Below are positions 51,919 to 61,589 of a DNA stretch of 64,000 nt, piece by piece (within the stretch, counting starts at the first letter, position 1; each line of letters starts with the position of its first letter). The translations under genes were made by a program, and so were the position numbers. The DNA comes from Mycolicibacterium aromaticivorans JS19b1 = JCM 16368. GTDB taxonomy: Bacteria > Actinomycetota > Actinomycetes > Mycobacteriales > Mycobacteriaceae. The stretch is taken from positions 558,001 to 622,000 of the forward strand of contig NZ_JALN02000001.1 of assembly GCF_000559085.1 (NCBI RefSeq), read 5' to 3'. The notes below the pieces were generated by a model. That model saw only the letters and a list, made by a program, of their open reading frames with translations. It was not told where the DNA came from and made no database searches.

Positions 51919-51985
51919 GGCACAGTCTACCGTCATCGCGGCATCGCTCAGAACCACCCTTGGCTGGGCGATGCGGGTCCGGCCG

Positions 51986-53392
51986 TCAGCCCGCTTTCTC
52001 CTGATACCGCGAATAGCCGTCTCGCCCGACCACGCCCGCGTGGTCGGCGGCCAAGCTGCCGACCCGGGTTCCCAAGTCCCTCGCCTGGTCGAGATTGATG
52101 TAGATCCCGGCCCCCTGGCGTCCCGTGGCGATGATCCCCTCGCCGAACCGGTGGAGCGCCGTGTCGAGCTCGTCGAACAGGTCGGCGGCGGCGTCGAAGT
52201 TGGAGTACGCATCGGCGGTCATCTCGGATCCGAGGAATTCGAAGGAACCCCCGTCGAGCAAGATCGACATGTCCTTCGATGCGGTGGACCGGACATCGAA
52301 CAGCTCACCGGACGGAACCGCGTACTCCAGGCCGATGACGCCGGACGGGCAGTTCAGCGTCTTCCACTCGCCGTAGTTGTTGAATCGGTGGGCTCGCACG
52401 CCGGCGTCGTGGGTGTACAGCCACTGGTAGCCATGCCAGCTCGGCGGTGCGTCGGGCAGTCGCACCACGCCGACGACAAGGTCGCGCCGTCCCGAGGCCT
52501 GCGCGATCGCGGTGGACAGCTCGCTCAGCCCCAGGCTTGCGGCCAGGTCATCGGGTCGCCCGGTCCAGATGATCCGGCCGCAGGACACGACGCGTTTTCC
52601 GGCGGGACCCGACACCGTGACGGTGAAGCGTCGGCTACCGGACCTGCTGATCGCCGCCACGGTGGAGTCGAACAGCCAGTCGACTTTCCTTCCCAGCGAT
52701 GCGGCCAGGCGCGACCACAGGACCCCTGCCCCGCCGTGCGGATAGATGAACTTGTCGGTCGGCTCATCGGGACGCGTCGAGTTCCGCATCCGCGGTAACG
52801 CGGTGGCCAGTACCGAGGCGAGCCGCGGCGAGAGGATCCGCTGCGAGGCCCACGCCGCCGGAATGTTCTTCGGGTCGATGCCGAACACCTTCCGGGCGTG
52901 CGGGGCCATGAACTTCTCCGACAGGTACGGCCCGTACCGGTTCTTGACCCAGTCGTCCAGGGTGTCGTCGGTGCGGCCGGCCGGCGCCGTCAGCTTCCAG
53001 GCGATCAGCGAGGCGGCGCCGCGGGCCCGGACGGACAGCGGCGCCGAGTGGCGAAACTGCCGCCAGTCGAACGGATAGCTGACCACATAGCCTTCCCGCA
53101 GGATTCCGCTGTGCCGGTCGATGTCCGACATCGGGATACCGCCAAGCCGATCGGCGAACTCCAGCCACACCCGGCGCTGCTCCGGTGTCGCCGACAGCAG
53201 CCGGTGACCGCCGAGGTCGACGTCATGCCCGGCCACGGTTGCCGGACGGGCCAGCCCGCCCACAAAGGCGGTTCGTTCCACGATGGCCACCGAGGATCCG
53301 GCCGCCACACACGCGTCGGCCGCCGTCAGCCCGGTCGGGCCCGCTCCGACGACGAGCACGTCGACGGACTGGGCAGCGCCGAGTTCTGACAA
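51986..53392 (-). CDS. FAD-dependent oxidoreductase (protoporphyrinogen oxidase / UGM-like fold)
   Basis: 468 aa from TTG 53392, preceded by a G-rich ribosome site. The FAD motif VDVLVVGAGPTGLTAADACVAAGSSVAIVERTAFVGG starts the protein. DKFIYPHGGAGVLWSRLAASLG, and an end with GRQGAGIYINLDQARDLGTRVG, resemble HemY-like and mutase-like amine oxidases that act on glycans or porphyrins. An ATG at 53449 is open but would encode the direct repeats at 53408-53452, whose 23-base period is not in frame. Sits between nusA and ylxR, an unusual place. Confidence 0.78.
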   Translation of the reverse strand: MSELGAAQSVDVLVVGAGPTGLTAADACVAAGSSVAIVERTAFVGGLARPATVAGHDVDLGGHRLLSATPEQRRVWLEFADRLGGIPMSDIDRHSGILREGYVVSYPFDWRQFRHSAPLSVRARGAASLIAWKLTAPAGRTDDTLDDWVKNRYGPYLSEKFMAPHARKVFGIDPKNIPAAWASQRILSPRLASVLATALPRMRNSTRPDEPTDKFIYPHGGAGVLWSRLAASLGRKVDWLFDSTVAAISRSGSRRFTVTVSGPAGKRVVSCGRIIWTGRPDDLAASLGLSELSTAIAQASGRRDLVVGVVRLPDAPPSWHGYQWLYTHDAGVRAHRFNNYGEWKTLNCPSGVIGLEYAVPSGELFDVRSTASKDMSILLDGGSFEFLGSEMTADAYSNFDAAADLFDELDTALHRFGEGIIATGRQGAGIYINLDQARDLGTRVGSLAADHAGVVGRDGYSRYQEKAG

Positions 53393-53407
53393 CGAATTCC
53401 CCCCTTT

Positions 53408-53452
53408 TTGACGATGGTGCACCCACCGAATTGACGATGGTGTACCCACCGA
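53408..53452. repeat. Two 22-bp direct repeats upstream of the FAD oxidoreductase
   Basis: TTGACGATGGTG(C/T)ACCCACCGA occurs at 53408-53429 and 53431-53452, with one difference and a one-base gap, giving a 23-base period. Each copy contains a GGTG..CACC near-palindrome. They lie directly before the start of the FAD oxidoreductase, where they could bind a regulator, or contain promoter elements. Confidence 0.8.
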
Positions 53453-53494
53453 TCACCGATGCGGCTACATCAGCAGCTCAGTGCCGGTTTTTCG

Positions 53495-54529
53495 TCAGTG
53501 CTCCACGTCGTGCGACGCGGCAGGGCGCGGCTCGTCTTCCGGCGCCGCCGCGTCGCTGCGGATGTCGATGCGCCAGCCGGTCAAGCGGGCTGCCAGCCGG
53601 GCGTTCTGCCCCTCCTTGCCGATCGCCAGCGACAGCTGGAAGTCGGGCACCACCACCCGCGCCGCGCGGGTGTTCGCATCGATCACCGACACGGACACGA
53701 CCTTCGCCGGCGACAGCGCGTTGGCTACGAATCGCGCCGGGTCCTCGTCGAAGTCGATGATGTCGATCTTCTCGCCGGACAGTTCGCTCATCACGTTTCG
53801 CACCCGCTGACCCATCGGACCGATGCAGGCGCCCTTGGCGTTGAGTCCCGGAACCTTGGAGTTGACCGCGATCTTGGACCGATGTCCGGCCTCTCGAGCC
53901 ACCGCGACGATCTCGACCGAGTTGTCGGCGATCTCAGGCACCTCCAGCGAGAACAGCTTGCGAACCAGGTTGGGGTGTGTGCGTGACAGCGTGATCAGCG
54001 GTTCGCGCGCACCGCGGCTGACACCCACGACGTAGCAGCGCAGCCGGTCGCCGTGCTCGTAGGCTTCGCCCGGCACCTGCTCGGCAGCCGGGATGACGCC
54101 TTCGGCGCCCTTGGTCTCACTGCCCAGGCGCACGACGACCAGGCCGCGCGCATTGGCTCGGGCGTCGCGCTGGATGACACCGGCGACGATGTCGCCCTCC
54201 CGGGCGGAGAATTCCCCATAGCTGCGCTCGTTCTCGGCGTCGCGGAATCGCTGCAGCATGACCTGGCGGGCCGTCGTGGCCGCGACCCGGCCGAATCCCT
54301 CTGGCGTGTCGTCCCATTCGCTGATCAGGTTGCCGTCTTCGTCAGTCTCGCGCGCAATCACCTGCACCGCACCGCTTTTCCGGTCGATCTCGATGCGTGC
54401 GTCGGGCTGATGCCCCTCGGTGTGCCGGTAGGCGGTCAGCAATGCCGTCTTGATGGTGTCGAGCAACTCGTCGACCGAGATGCCGCGATCGATCTCGATC
54501 GCATGCAGGGCGGTCATGTCGATGTTCAT
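53495..54529 (-). CDS. nusA: Transcription termination/antitermination protein NusA
   Basis: 344 aa. N-terminal RNA-polymerase domain ([36 protein letters not shown]), S1 domain around residues 110-180 ([27 protein letters not shown]), two KH domains ([63 protein letters not shown]). No C-terminal acidic repeats, as usual outside proteobacteria. ATG 54529 overlaps the rimP stop. Confidence 0.96.
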   Translation of the reverse strand: MNIDMTALHAIEIDRGISVDELLDTIKTALLTAYRHTEGHQPDARIEIDRKSGAVQVIARETDEDGNLISEWDDTPEGFGRVAATTARQVMLQRFRDAENERSYGEFSAREGDIVAGVIQRDARANARGLVVVRLGSETKGAEGVIPAAEQVPGEAYEHGDRLRCYVVGVSRGAREPLITLSRTHPNLVRKLFSLEVPEIADNSVEIVAVAREAGHRSKIAVNSKVPGLNAKGACIGPMGQRVRNVMSELSGEKIDIIDFDEDPARFVANALSPAKVVSVSVIDANTRAARVVVPDFQLSLAIGKEGQNARLAARLTGWRIDIRSDAAAPEDEPRPAASHDVEH

Positions 54530-55074
54530 GCTTCGGCCTCCGTTCCGGCTGCTCCCGCAAGTTCGAGCTCGCGTGGCTTTGGTGGTGAAAACTCGACCTG
54601 GACAACAGCTTTGACGATGTCAGCCAGCGGAATCCGGCGCACCGTCCAATCGTTGCGCTCGCGCACCACCAGGTCGACGGCGTCATCGGACACGATGCCC
54701 AACCGGGCGGTGACCGTGGTTCCGTCGGCGAGCTCGGCGTCGACGAGGCGGGCGTGCGCGCGACGGAAATGCTTCTCGGCGGTCAACGGTCGGTCCACCC
54801 CCGGCGAGGTGACTTCGAGAACGTAGGCGTCGTCGCCGGCGATCAGGTCGTCCAGCAGTGCCGAGGCCGAGCGGGAGAGCGCGGCGACGGTATCCAAGTC
54901 CAGTGGCTTGTCGCCGTCGGCGATGACGGTGATGCGCGGCGGCCGCGGGCGGCTGTCGATCACGACGTCGTCGATTTCGTATCCGGCGCGCACGAACTCA
55001 CCATCGAGTAGCTCGATCACCTGCTTCTGGGTTGGTAGCCCCGTAGAACGGCCAGCCACGGCGAGCTCCTCCAT
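54526..55074 (-). CDS. rimP: Ribosome maturation factor RimP
   Basis: 182 aa. Assists 30S subunit maturation. [57 protein letters not shown] and [28 protein letters not shown] are the family core; a C-terminal Sm-like barrel follows ([16 protein letters not shown]). First gene of the rimP-nusA operon, with the promoter in the 100-base gap shared with the divergent lipoprotein gene. Confidence 0.94.
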   Translation of the reverse strand: MEELAVAGRSTGLPTQKQVIELLDGEFVRAGYEIDDVVIDSRPRPPRITVIADGDKPLDLDTVAALSRSASALLDDLIAGDDAYVLEVTSPGVDRPLTAEKHFRRAHARLVDAELADGTTVTARLGIVSDDAVDLVVRERNDWTVRRIPLADIVKAVVQVEFSPPKPRELELAGAAGTEAEA

Positions 55075-55174
55075 CTTGAGTTGTCCTGATCAGCTGCGTC
55101 GGATGCAGGGCTCTCGAGAGAGCCAGCCCTCCACGATACGCCAGCACGGGGCACCGCAATGGCAGGATGTTGGC

Positions 55175-55708
55175 GTGCTGAGCCGAGATCCCCGTCCATT
55201 CGGCGGGATATCCCGACGACGAGTTCTCATCGACGGCAGCCGCGGGTTGGCGCTGCTCGCGGTGTTGGGCGCGGCGACAACCGCCTGCGGCAACCCGGCG
55301 CCGCCCGAACCCGATCCGCTGGAGCAGCAGGCCGAGCTGGCCCGCCATGACAGCGAACTCGCAGCTGCCGCGGCCAAGACCGCTCCCTCTGCACTGGCGC
55401 CGGCATTGACCGAGCTGGCGGCCGAGCGCGGGAAGCACGCCACGGCGCTTGCCGCCGAGGTCGCGCGACTGTCCGGCAAACCGGCATCGACGACAACTTC
55501 CACCGCTGCGACGACCACCACGTCGGCGTCCGGCGCCCCGGCACCGACGGTGGCCGACGTGGTCGCCGCGCTGCGCAGCTCGGCGGACAGCGCCACCTCG
55601 CTGGCGCCGACCCTGTCCGGATACCGGGCGGGCCTGATCGGTTCGATCGCGGCGTCCTGCGTCACCGGGTACTCGGTGGCCCTTTCCGCCGGAAAGGCCG
55701 GGCAATGA
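55175..55708 (+). CDS. Tat-type lipoprotein, Ala-rich (Rv2843-like)
   Basis: 177 aa from GTG 55175. The N-terminus has SRRRVLIDGSRGLALLAVLGAATTACG: twin arginines, hydrophobic core, and a TTAC lipobox. The mature part is two Ala-rich helical hairpins (ARHDSELAAAAAKTAPSALAPALTELAAERGKHATALAAEVARL and VADVVAALRSSADSATSLAPTLSGYRAGLIGSIAAS), split by a Thr/Ser-rich linker. Function unknown. The stop overlaps the next start (ATGA); the two products may work together. Confidence 0.78.
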   Translation: MLSRDPRPFGGISRRRVLIDGSRGLALLAVLGAATTACGNPAPPEPDPLEQQAELARHDSELAAAAAKTAPSALAPALTELAAERGKHATALAAEVARLSGKPASTTTSTAATTTTSASGAPAPTVADVVAALRSSADSATSLAPTLSGYRAGLIGSIAASCVTGYSVALSAGKAGQ

Positions 55709-56229
55709 CTTCACCGACTTCACCGACTTCACCGACGTCACCCACCTCACCGACATCGCCGACCCCGTCGACCACGCCCAATCCCGATCGGCCGTCGGAT
55801 GCCGCCGCTGCGGCGCTGTTCGACGCGGTGGCCACCGAGCACGCGGCGATCTACGGGTACGGCATCGTCTCGGCCCACAGCTCTCCGGACGAGAACGACC
55901 TGGTCTCCGAAGCGATGGCGCAGCACCGCGAGCGCCGCGAAGCGGCCATCGCGATGCTGACCGGCCGCTCAGTCAAGGCGCCGGTGCCCGCCGCCGGCTA
56001 TCAGCTGCCGATGGCGGTGAACACCCCGACCGACGCGGGCAATCTCGCGATCCGCATGGAGGATGACTGCGCGACGGCCTGGCGTGCGGTGATCGAGCGG
56101 GCGACGTCCGACCAGGACCGCGCCTTCGGCGTCAGCGCGCTGACCGAAACGGCGGTCCTGACCGCACGCTGGAAGCAGGCGCTGGGCATCCGGCCGCTGA
56201 CCGAGGCGTTCCCCGGCGGCACCGAGTAA
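55705..56229 (+). CDS. Ferritin-like DUF4439 protein (Rv2844-like) with TSP repeats
   Basis: 174 aa. After an N-terminal run of six Thr-Ser-Pro repeats comes a four-helix ferritin-like domain: AAAAALFDAVATEHAAIYGYGIVSAHSSPDENDLVSEAMAQHRERREAAIAML and DDCATAWRAVIERATSDQDRAFGVSALTETAVLTARWKQALG. The Glu and His residues needed for a di-iron site are incomplete as far as I can see. The repeat lies right after the start codon. Its stop abuts the proS stop from the other strand. Confidence 0.8.
   Translation: MTSPTSPTSPTSPTSPTSPTPSTTPNPDRPSDAAAAALFDAVATEHAAIYGYGIVSAHSSPDENDLVSEAMAQHRERREAAIAMLTGRSVKAPVPAAGYQLPMAVNTPTDAGNLAIRMEDDCATAWRAVIERATSDQDRAFGVSALTETAVLTARWKQALGIRPLTEAFPGGTE
55708..55761. 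repeat. 9-bp tandem repeats encoding Thr-Ser-Pro
   Basis: Six units of ACTTCACCG-type sequence directly follow the start codon of the ferritin-like gene. The first three are identical, later ones differ by one or two bases. Gain or loss of units keeps the frame. Confidence 0.8.
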
Positions 56230-57984
56230 CTAGGACGCCAGCGTCGCCGCGATGTCTGCGACGGCGCCGTCGGCGGCGACCTCGCGCTTCTCCCCGGTGA
56301 AGCGGTTACGCAGCTCGACGACCCCGTCGGCCCAGCCACGCCCGACCACGACGATCCACGGCACCCCGAGCAGCTCGGCGTCCTTGAACTTGACCCCCGG
56401 CGAGGCGGTGCGGTCGTCGAGCAGGACCTCCAGGCCGAGCCGGTCCAGGTCGCGGGCCAGCTCTTCGGCCCCGGCGCGGGCCTGAGCGTCCTTGTTGGCG
56501 ATCACCACGTGCACGTCGAACGGTGACACCGACGCCGGCCAGCGCAGCCCGAGCTCGTCGTGCTGTTGTTCGGCGATCACCGCGACCAGGCGGGACACCC
56601 CAACACCGTAGGAACCCATCGTCAGCCGCACCGGCTTGCCGTCCTCGCCGAGGACGTCGGCGGCGAAGGCGTCGGTGTACTTGCGACCCAGCTGGAAGAT
56701 GTGACCGATCTCGATCCCGCGCGCCGAGACCAGCGGTCCGGCGCCGTCGGGCGAGAGGTCGCCGTCGCGCACCTCGGCGGCCTCGATGGTGCCGTCGGCC
56801 ACGAAATCCCGGCCGGCGACCAGGCCGACGACGTGCTTGCCGGTTTCGTCGGCGCCGGTGATCCACGCCGTCCCGTCCACCACCCGCGGATCCACCAGAT
56901 AGCGAACCCCGTTGGCCAGCAAGCCTTTCGGACCGATGTACCCCTTCTTCAAGAAGGAGTACCTGGCGAAGTCGGCGTCGTCGAGCAGCGCGTATTCGGC
57001 GGGCTCCAGCGCAGCGCCGAGACGCTTGTCGTCGACTTCGCGGTCACCGGGCACGCCGATGGCCAGCAGCTCCCAGTCGCCGCCGGGGACACGGACCTTG
57101 AGCAGCACGTTCTTCAGAGTGTCGGCGGCGGTGATCTCCCGGCCGAGGCCGGCGGAGTTCGCCCACTCGACCAGGGTGGCGATGGTCGGGGTGTCGCCCG
57201 TGTCGTGCACCTGGGCGGGAGGAAGGCCAGCCACCTTTTCAGCCGGCATTGCCTCCGGGACCGCGGTGACCACCGCCTCGACGTTGGCGGCGTACCCGGA
57301 TTCCACGCACCGCACGAAGGTGTCTTCGCCGATCTCGCTTTCGGCCAGGAATTCCTCGGAGGCAGAACCGCCCATCGCGCCGGACACCGCCGAGACGATC
57401 ACATAGCGAATTGCCATGCGCTTGAACATGTTCTGATACGCCTCGCGGTGTGCGTGGTATGCGGTCTTGAGGCCGTCGTCGTCGACGTCGAACGAGTACG
57501 AGTCCTTCATGATGAACTCGCGTCCGCGCAGGATCCCGGCCCGCGGCCGGGCCTCGTCGCGGTACTTGGTCTGGATCTGGAACATCAGCAGCGGGAAGTC
57601 CTTGTAGGAGCTGTACTCCCCCTTCACCGTCAGGGTGAAGAACTCCTCATGGGTAGGGCCGAGCATGTAGTCGTTGCCGCGGCGGTCCTTGAGCCTGAAC
57701 ACTCCGTCGCCGTACTCGGTCCAGCGGTTGGTGGTCTCGTAGGGCGCTTTCGGCAGCAGCGCCGGGAACAGGATCTCCTGGCCACCGATCGCGACCATCT
57801 CCTCGCGCACGATCTTCTCGATCTTGCGCAGCACCCGCAGGCCCAGCGGCAGCCAGGTGTACAGCCCCGGAGCCACCGGCCGGACGTACCCGGCGCGGAT
57901 CAACAGTTTGTGGCTGGGCACTTCGGCGTCGGCTGGATCGTCGCGCAGAGTGCGCAAGAACAGCTCGGACATGCGGGTGATCAC
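56230..57984 (-). CDS. proS: Prolyl-tRNA synthetase (bacterial type)
   Basis: 584 aa class II synthetase that charges tRNA-Pro. Motif 1 region [34 protein letters not shown], motif 2 [58 protein letters not shown]. An editing (INS) domain occupies the middle (about 240-400). Motif 3 is [20 protein letters not shown], followed by the anticodon domain. Starts [27 protein letters not shown] with GTG 57984. Confidence 0.96.
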   Translation of the reverse strand: MITRMSELFLRTLRDDPADAEVPSHKLLIRAGYVRPVAPGLYTWLPLGLRVLRKIEKIVREEMVAIGGQEILFPALLPKAPYETTNRWTEYGDGVFRLKDRRGNDYMLGPTHEEFFTLTVKGEYSSYKDFPLLMFQIQTKYRDEARPRAGILRGREFIMKDSYSFDVDDDGLKTAYHAHREAYQNMFKRMAIRYVIVSAVSGAMGGSASEEFLAESEIGEDTFVRCVESGYAANVEAVVTAVPEAMPAEKVAGLPPAQVHDTGDTPTIATLVEWANSAGLGREITAADTLKNVLLKVRVPGGDWELLAIGVPGDREVDDKRLGAALEPAEYALLDDADFARYSFLKKGYIGPKGLLANGVRYLVDPRVVDGTAWITGADETGKHVVGLVAGRDFVADGTIEAAEVRDGDLSPDGAGPLVSARGIEIGHIFQLGRKYTDAFAADVLGEDGKPVRLTMGSYGVGVSRLVAVIAEQQHDELGLRWPASVSPFDVHVVIANKDAQARAGAEELARDLDRLGLEVLLDDRTASPGVKFKDAELLGVPWIVVVGRGWADGVVELRNRFTGEKREVAADGAVADIAATLAS

Positions 57985-58040
57985 GGTGGAACAGCCTAGC
58001 GATGAGCGCTCGCGCGAAGAGCCGAGGACTCCGGTTGCCC

Positions 58041-58715
58041 TCAGTCGCTGCCCTGCCAGGTGCAGATGCAGGCTTCGTTGCCCTCGGGATCGGCCAGCAC
58101 CCAGAACGCCGGCGCCCGGGCATCGGACAACAGCGTCCCGCCCGCGGCGATCGCCGCGGCGATGCGCGTAGTCGCCACGTCGTGCGGCACGTCGATGTCG
58201 AGGTGGATGCGGTTGCGCTGGGGCCGGGGCGCATCCATCTGCTGAAACCAGATCGCCGGACCGCGCCCGGCCGGATCGATCAACCCGTCGGTCAGATCCG
58301 ATGGTCCGGCTTCATCCACGTAGCCGGTGATCGCCTGCCAAAACGGCCGGACCGCACCGATGTCCAGCGCGTCGACGGCGATTTCGAGAGCCTGCACCGA
58401 AGCCGGCGCAAGACGCACGTTCCGTTCCGTCAAAACAGATGAAATCGCTTGCGCCAGAGCAATATCCACATCGGTGACCGTCGCGGCAGCCGCCGACTGC
58501 AGCCGGACCCCCACCCGATCGGACCTGATGTCGGTGCTCACGTGACCCTGACCGCCCGCGCGGACGGCGGCCACCACCAGCGCGGCCACCTCACCGGCCG
58601 CCGCCAGCGACGACACCGTCACCTCGGTGTAGACCGCACCGAGCACCAGTCGCCAGCCGAGGCCGGTGACCGCGTCGGAGATTTCCTGGCGGCTCGGCCG
58701 GTCCGACGCACTCAC
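58041..58715 (-). CDS. Pterin-4a-carbinolamine dehydratase-like / VOC fusion protein
   Basis: 224 aa from GTG 58715. N-terminal half: [64 protein letters not shown] resembles the DcoH/PhhB fold but lacks its full catalytic His-His pattern. C-terminal half is a VOC domain ([71 protein letters not shown]). The combination is seen in actinobacteria; no reaction is known to me. An ATG at 58760 is a possible longer start. Confidence 0.72.
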   Translation of the reverse strand: MSASDRPSRQEISDAVTGLGWRLVLGAVYTEVTVSSLAAAGEVAALVVAAVRAGGQGHVSTDIRSDRVGVRLQSAAAATVTDVDIALAQAISSVLTERNVRLAPASVQALEIAVDALDIGAVRPFWQAITGYVDEAGPSDLTDGLIDPAGRGPAIWFQQMDAPRPQRNRIHLDIDVPHDVATTRIAAAIAAGGTLLSDARAPAFWVLADPEGNEACICTWQGSD

Positions 58716-58829
58716 AGAGGTCAGCCTAGCGATCTGGCCGGCCGCGCTCTGGGCGTGCATAATTTCCCGCGCGCGCCACCGCCTCGGCGTGTTCTGATGT
58801 GCGGGCACGCACGACGCGGGAGGTGCGCA

Positions 58830-59555
58830 GTGTTACCGGAATTGCCCGACAACCACGATGACGACTCCGGTCCACCCGCTGTCGTCGCCCGCGGGATCAG
58901 GGTGCGCGGACCGTGGGGTCCGGTCTACGGTCCCGTCGACCTCGATGTTCCGGCCGGCGGCGTCAATGTCCTGGTGTGTCCGGCCGGCTCGGGACGCACG
59001 GCGCTGCTGATGACGATCGCCGGACGGATGGCGCCCCAGTCCGGCGAGCTGACCGTCTTCGGCGCCGGCGCCGTCCGCAGCATCTTCGCCACGTCCGCCC
59101 TCGCCGGTATCGACGAGCTCGACACCGTCCCCGAATCGGTCACCGTCCGCGATCTGATCACTGAACAATTGCGTTGGGACGCAAGGTGGTATCGCCTCGT
59201 GCGCAGAGCCGACATGGCCGCTCTGACGGCGATCTGCGCGCCCGTGTTCGGGCCGCATCCGCTGCCTCCCCTCGACGAGTACTTCGAAGAACTCTCCGAG
59301 CTGGACCGGCTGCTGCTTCGTATCGCCCTGGCCAACACCAAGCGCCCGCCGTTGCTGGTCGTCGGCAACCTCGATTTCGTCACCAGCGATCTCAACCGGG
59401 ACCTGCTCATCGAGCGGCTGATCGACCTGGGCCGCGAACAGACGATCGTCACCGCGACGGTGAACGGGGTGAGCGGCCACGACGTCCGGTCACAGATTCC
59501 GGTCGCCAACGCCGACCGCGCCGAATTGTCGGAATCCCAGAAAGGGACGGGTTGA
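58830..59555 (+). CDS. ABC-type ATP-binding protein with degenerate motifs
   Basis: 241 aa. The ABC fold can be traced: VVARGIRVRGPWGPVYGPVDLDVPAGGVNVLVCPAGSGRTALLMTIAGRMAPQSGELTVFG. The Walker A Lys is replaced by Arg (GSGRT). The signature loop reads ELSELDRLLLRIALA without LSGGQ. The Walker B region LLVVGNLDF lacks the acidic pair. ATP hydrolysis is therefore doubtful. It ends two bases before the YhgE/Pip gene and is presumably its partner. GTG start at 58830. Confidence 0.78.
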   Translation: MLPELPDNHDDDSGPPAVVARGIRVRGPWGPVYGPVDLDVPAGGVNVLVCPAGSGRTALLMTIAGRMAPQSGELTVFGAGAVRSIFATSALAGIDELDTVPESVTVRDLITEQLRWDARWYRLVRRADMAALTAICAPVFGPHPLPPLDEYFEELSELDRLLLRIALANTKRPPLLVVGNLDFVTSDLNRDLLIERLIDLGREQTIVTATVNGVSGHDVRSQIPVANADRAELSESQKGTG

Positions 59556-59557
59556 CC

Positions 59558-61564
59558 ATGCTCGCCGGAATGTCACTGGGCACCGACCTCAAGCGATACT
59601 CCCGAGGCGTCCTTCCCCGGATCGCCCTGATCACCATCATCTTGATGCCGCTGCTGTACGGCGCGATGTACCTGTGGGCGTTCTGGAATCCGTTCGCCGC
59701 GGTCAACAAGGTTCCCGCCGCTCTGGTCAATGAGGACCGTGGCGCCCAGGCTCAGGGCAAACCTCTGCGGGCCGGAGACCAGGTGGCCAAGGCGCTCAAG
59801 GATTCCGGCCAGCTGCAGTTGCACGAGACGTCGGCGGCCGACGCCGCCCGCGGGCTCGCCGACGGCACCTACTACTTCACGATCACGATCCCGGCCGATT
59901 TCAGCGCCGACATCGCCTCGCCCTCCGGCGATGAGCCCACCCCGGCCAGCCTGAAGTTCACCTTCAATGACGCCAACAACTACCTCGGCTCGATCATCGG
60001 TCAGAACGCCGCGCGCGAGGTCATCAATCAGGTCAATTCCAGTGTCGGCGAACAGACCGTCGGCACGGTGCTGACCGGGCTCACCGACGCCGGCGCCGGC
60101 CTCAAGGCCGCTGCCGACGGCGCCGACCGGCTGGCATCCGGACTGGACACCGCCGACGCCGGAGCCCACCAGCTCGCCGCAGGATCGACCACCCTGGCTA
60201 CCAGCATGGCCACCGCCCGCGATGGCGCCGCCCAATTAGCGACCGGCACAAAACAATTGAACGCGTCTGTGACCACGGCGACCGATCCGCTGGTGCACGT
60301 GCTGGAACGGGTCGACGGGCTGGGGTTGGATCCGGCCGAGGTCGGCGCGGTCGCCGAACACCTCAGCGGTGCGGTGCGCTCGACGTCCGACCGGATAGCG
60401 GCGTTGAACATCGACCAACGGCAGGCCGCGGCCCTGGTCGATCAGGCGGTGGCCACGCTGTCGAACAATCCGGACCCCACGGTGCGCGATGTCGGGACAG
60501 TCCTCGCCGGGGCCCAGCGGCTGCTTCGGGCGCAAGGTATCGACCCCACGACCGACGACGGGCTCGCCCGACTGCGCGACAGCGCAGCCCAACTCGAAAC
60601 CGAACTGGGCGACCCCACAAGCAAGTTGCGGACCTTCCTCACCGCGGCGGTCGACGGGTCGTTGCGCGCTGATGTCCTGAAGCTGCGCAGCGGCGTCCAA
60701 CAGCTCGATTCCGGCACGCAGCGGCTCACCGCCGGCCTGGTGGCGCTGACCGACGGCAGCCGTCAGCTGGCGGCGGGCGCGCAACGGCTGGCCGATGGCA
60801 CCGGCCAGTTGCGGGATGGCAGCCAGGAGCTGGCAGGCAAACTGCGCGAAGGCTCGACACAGGTTCCGTCGTGGACGCCGCAACAGCGCCAAGCCGTCGC
60901 CAAAACCGTTGCCTCTCCGGTGAATCTGGACATGGAGACGCACAACCCGGCGGCCACCTTCGGCACCGGATTCGCTCCGTTCTTCCTGCCGCTGGCGCTG
61001 TTCATCGGGGCGCTCATCATCTGGATGCTTCTGACCCCGTTGCAGTCCCGGCCGATCATCAACGGGCTCGGCGCGCTGCGCGTGGTGCTGGCGTCCTACT
61101 GGCCGGCCCTGCTCGTCGCGGTGAGCCAGGTGGTGGTGATGTACGTGGTGGTGCACTACGGCGTCGGGTTGAAGGCCCGCTATCCGGTGGCGACGGTGGC
61201 ATTCCTGATCCTGGTCATCGCCGCATTCCTCGGCATCATCCAGGCGTTCAACGCGGTGTTCGGCGTGGCCGTCGGACGCGTGGTCACGCTGGCGTTCCTG
61301 ATGCTGCAGCTGGTGTCGGCCGGTGGGATCTATCCGGTGGAGACCACCGCCAAACCCTTCCAGGTGATCCACCCGGCAGACCCGATGACCTATGCCGTCA
61401 ACGGTTTACGCCAACTCATCAATGGTGGGATAGACCACCGATTGTGGATCGCGGTGGCGGTGCTGTCCGGAGTTCTCGCCGCATCGCTGGCCGCCACCGC
61501 CTGGGCGGCCCGGCGAAACCGCCAATACACGATGGAGCGGTTGCACCCACCCATCGAGGTGTGA
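59558..61564 (+). CDS. YhgE/Pip-family membrane protein (ABC-2-like)
   Basis: 668 aa. One membrane helix near the N-terminus (residues about 20-42, IALITIILMPLLYGAMYLWAF). Then a large outside domain with many short repeats of the type AAGxxxLAxG, DGAxQL (about 170-500). Five or six C-terminal helices follow from about 470. These are hallmarks of YhgE/Pip proteins, relatives of ESX/type VII phage receptor and ABC-2 permeases. Probably exports or presents a surface component with the ATPase-like protein upstream; the cargo is unknown. Confidence 0.87.
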   Translation: MLAGMSLGTDLKRYSRGVLPRIALITIILMPLLYGAMYLWAFWNPFAAVNKVPAALVNEDRGAQAQGKPLRAGDQVAKALKDSGQLQLHETSAADAARGLADGTYYFTITIPADFSADIASPSGDEPTPASLKFTFNDANNYLGSIIGQNAAREVINQVNSSVGEQTVGTVLTGLTDAGAGLKAAADGADRLASGLDTADAGAHQLAAGSTTLATSMATARDGAAQLATGTKQLNASVTTATDPLVHVLERVDGLGLDPAEVGAVAEHLSGAVRSTSDRIAALNIDQRQAAALVDQAVATLSNNPDPTVRDVGTVLAGAQRLLRAQGIDPTTDDGLARLRDSAAQLETELGDPTSKLRTFLTAAVDGSLRADVLKLRSGVQQLDSGTQRLTAGLVALTDGSRQLAAGAQRLADGTGQLRDGSQELAGKLREGSTQVPSWTPQQRQAVAKTVASPVNLDMETHNPAATFGTGFAPFFLPLALFIGALIIWMLLTPLQSRPIINGLGALRVVLASYWPALLVAVSQVVVMYVVVHYGVGLKARYPVATVAFLILVIAAFLGIIQAFNAVFGVAVGRVVTLAFLMLQLVSAGGIYPVETTAKPFQVIHPADPMTYAVNGLRQLINGGIDHRLWIAVAVLSGVLAASLAATAWAARRNRQYTMERLHPPIEV

Positions 61565-61589
61565 GCCCGGCGGCCTCTAGGGTGGGTGA

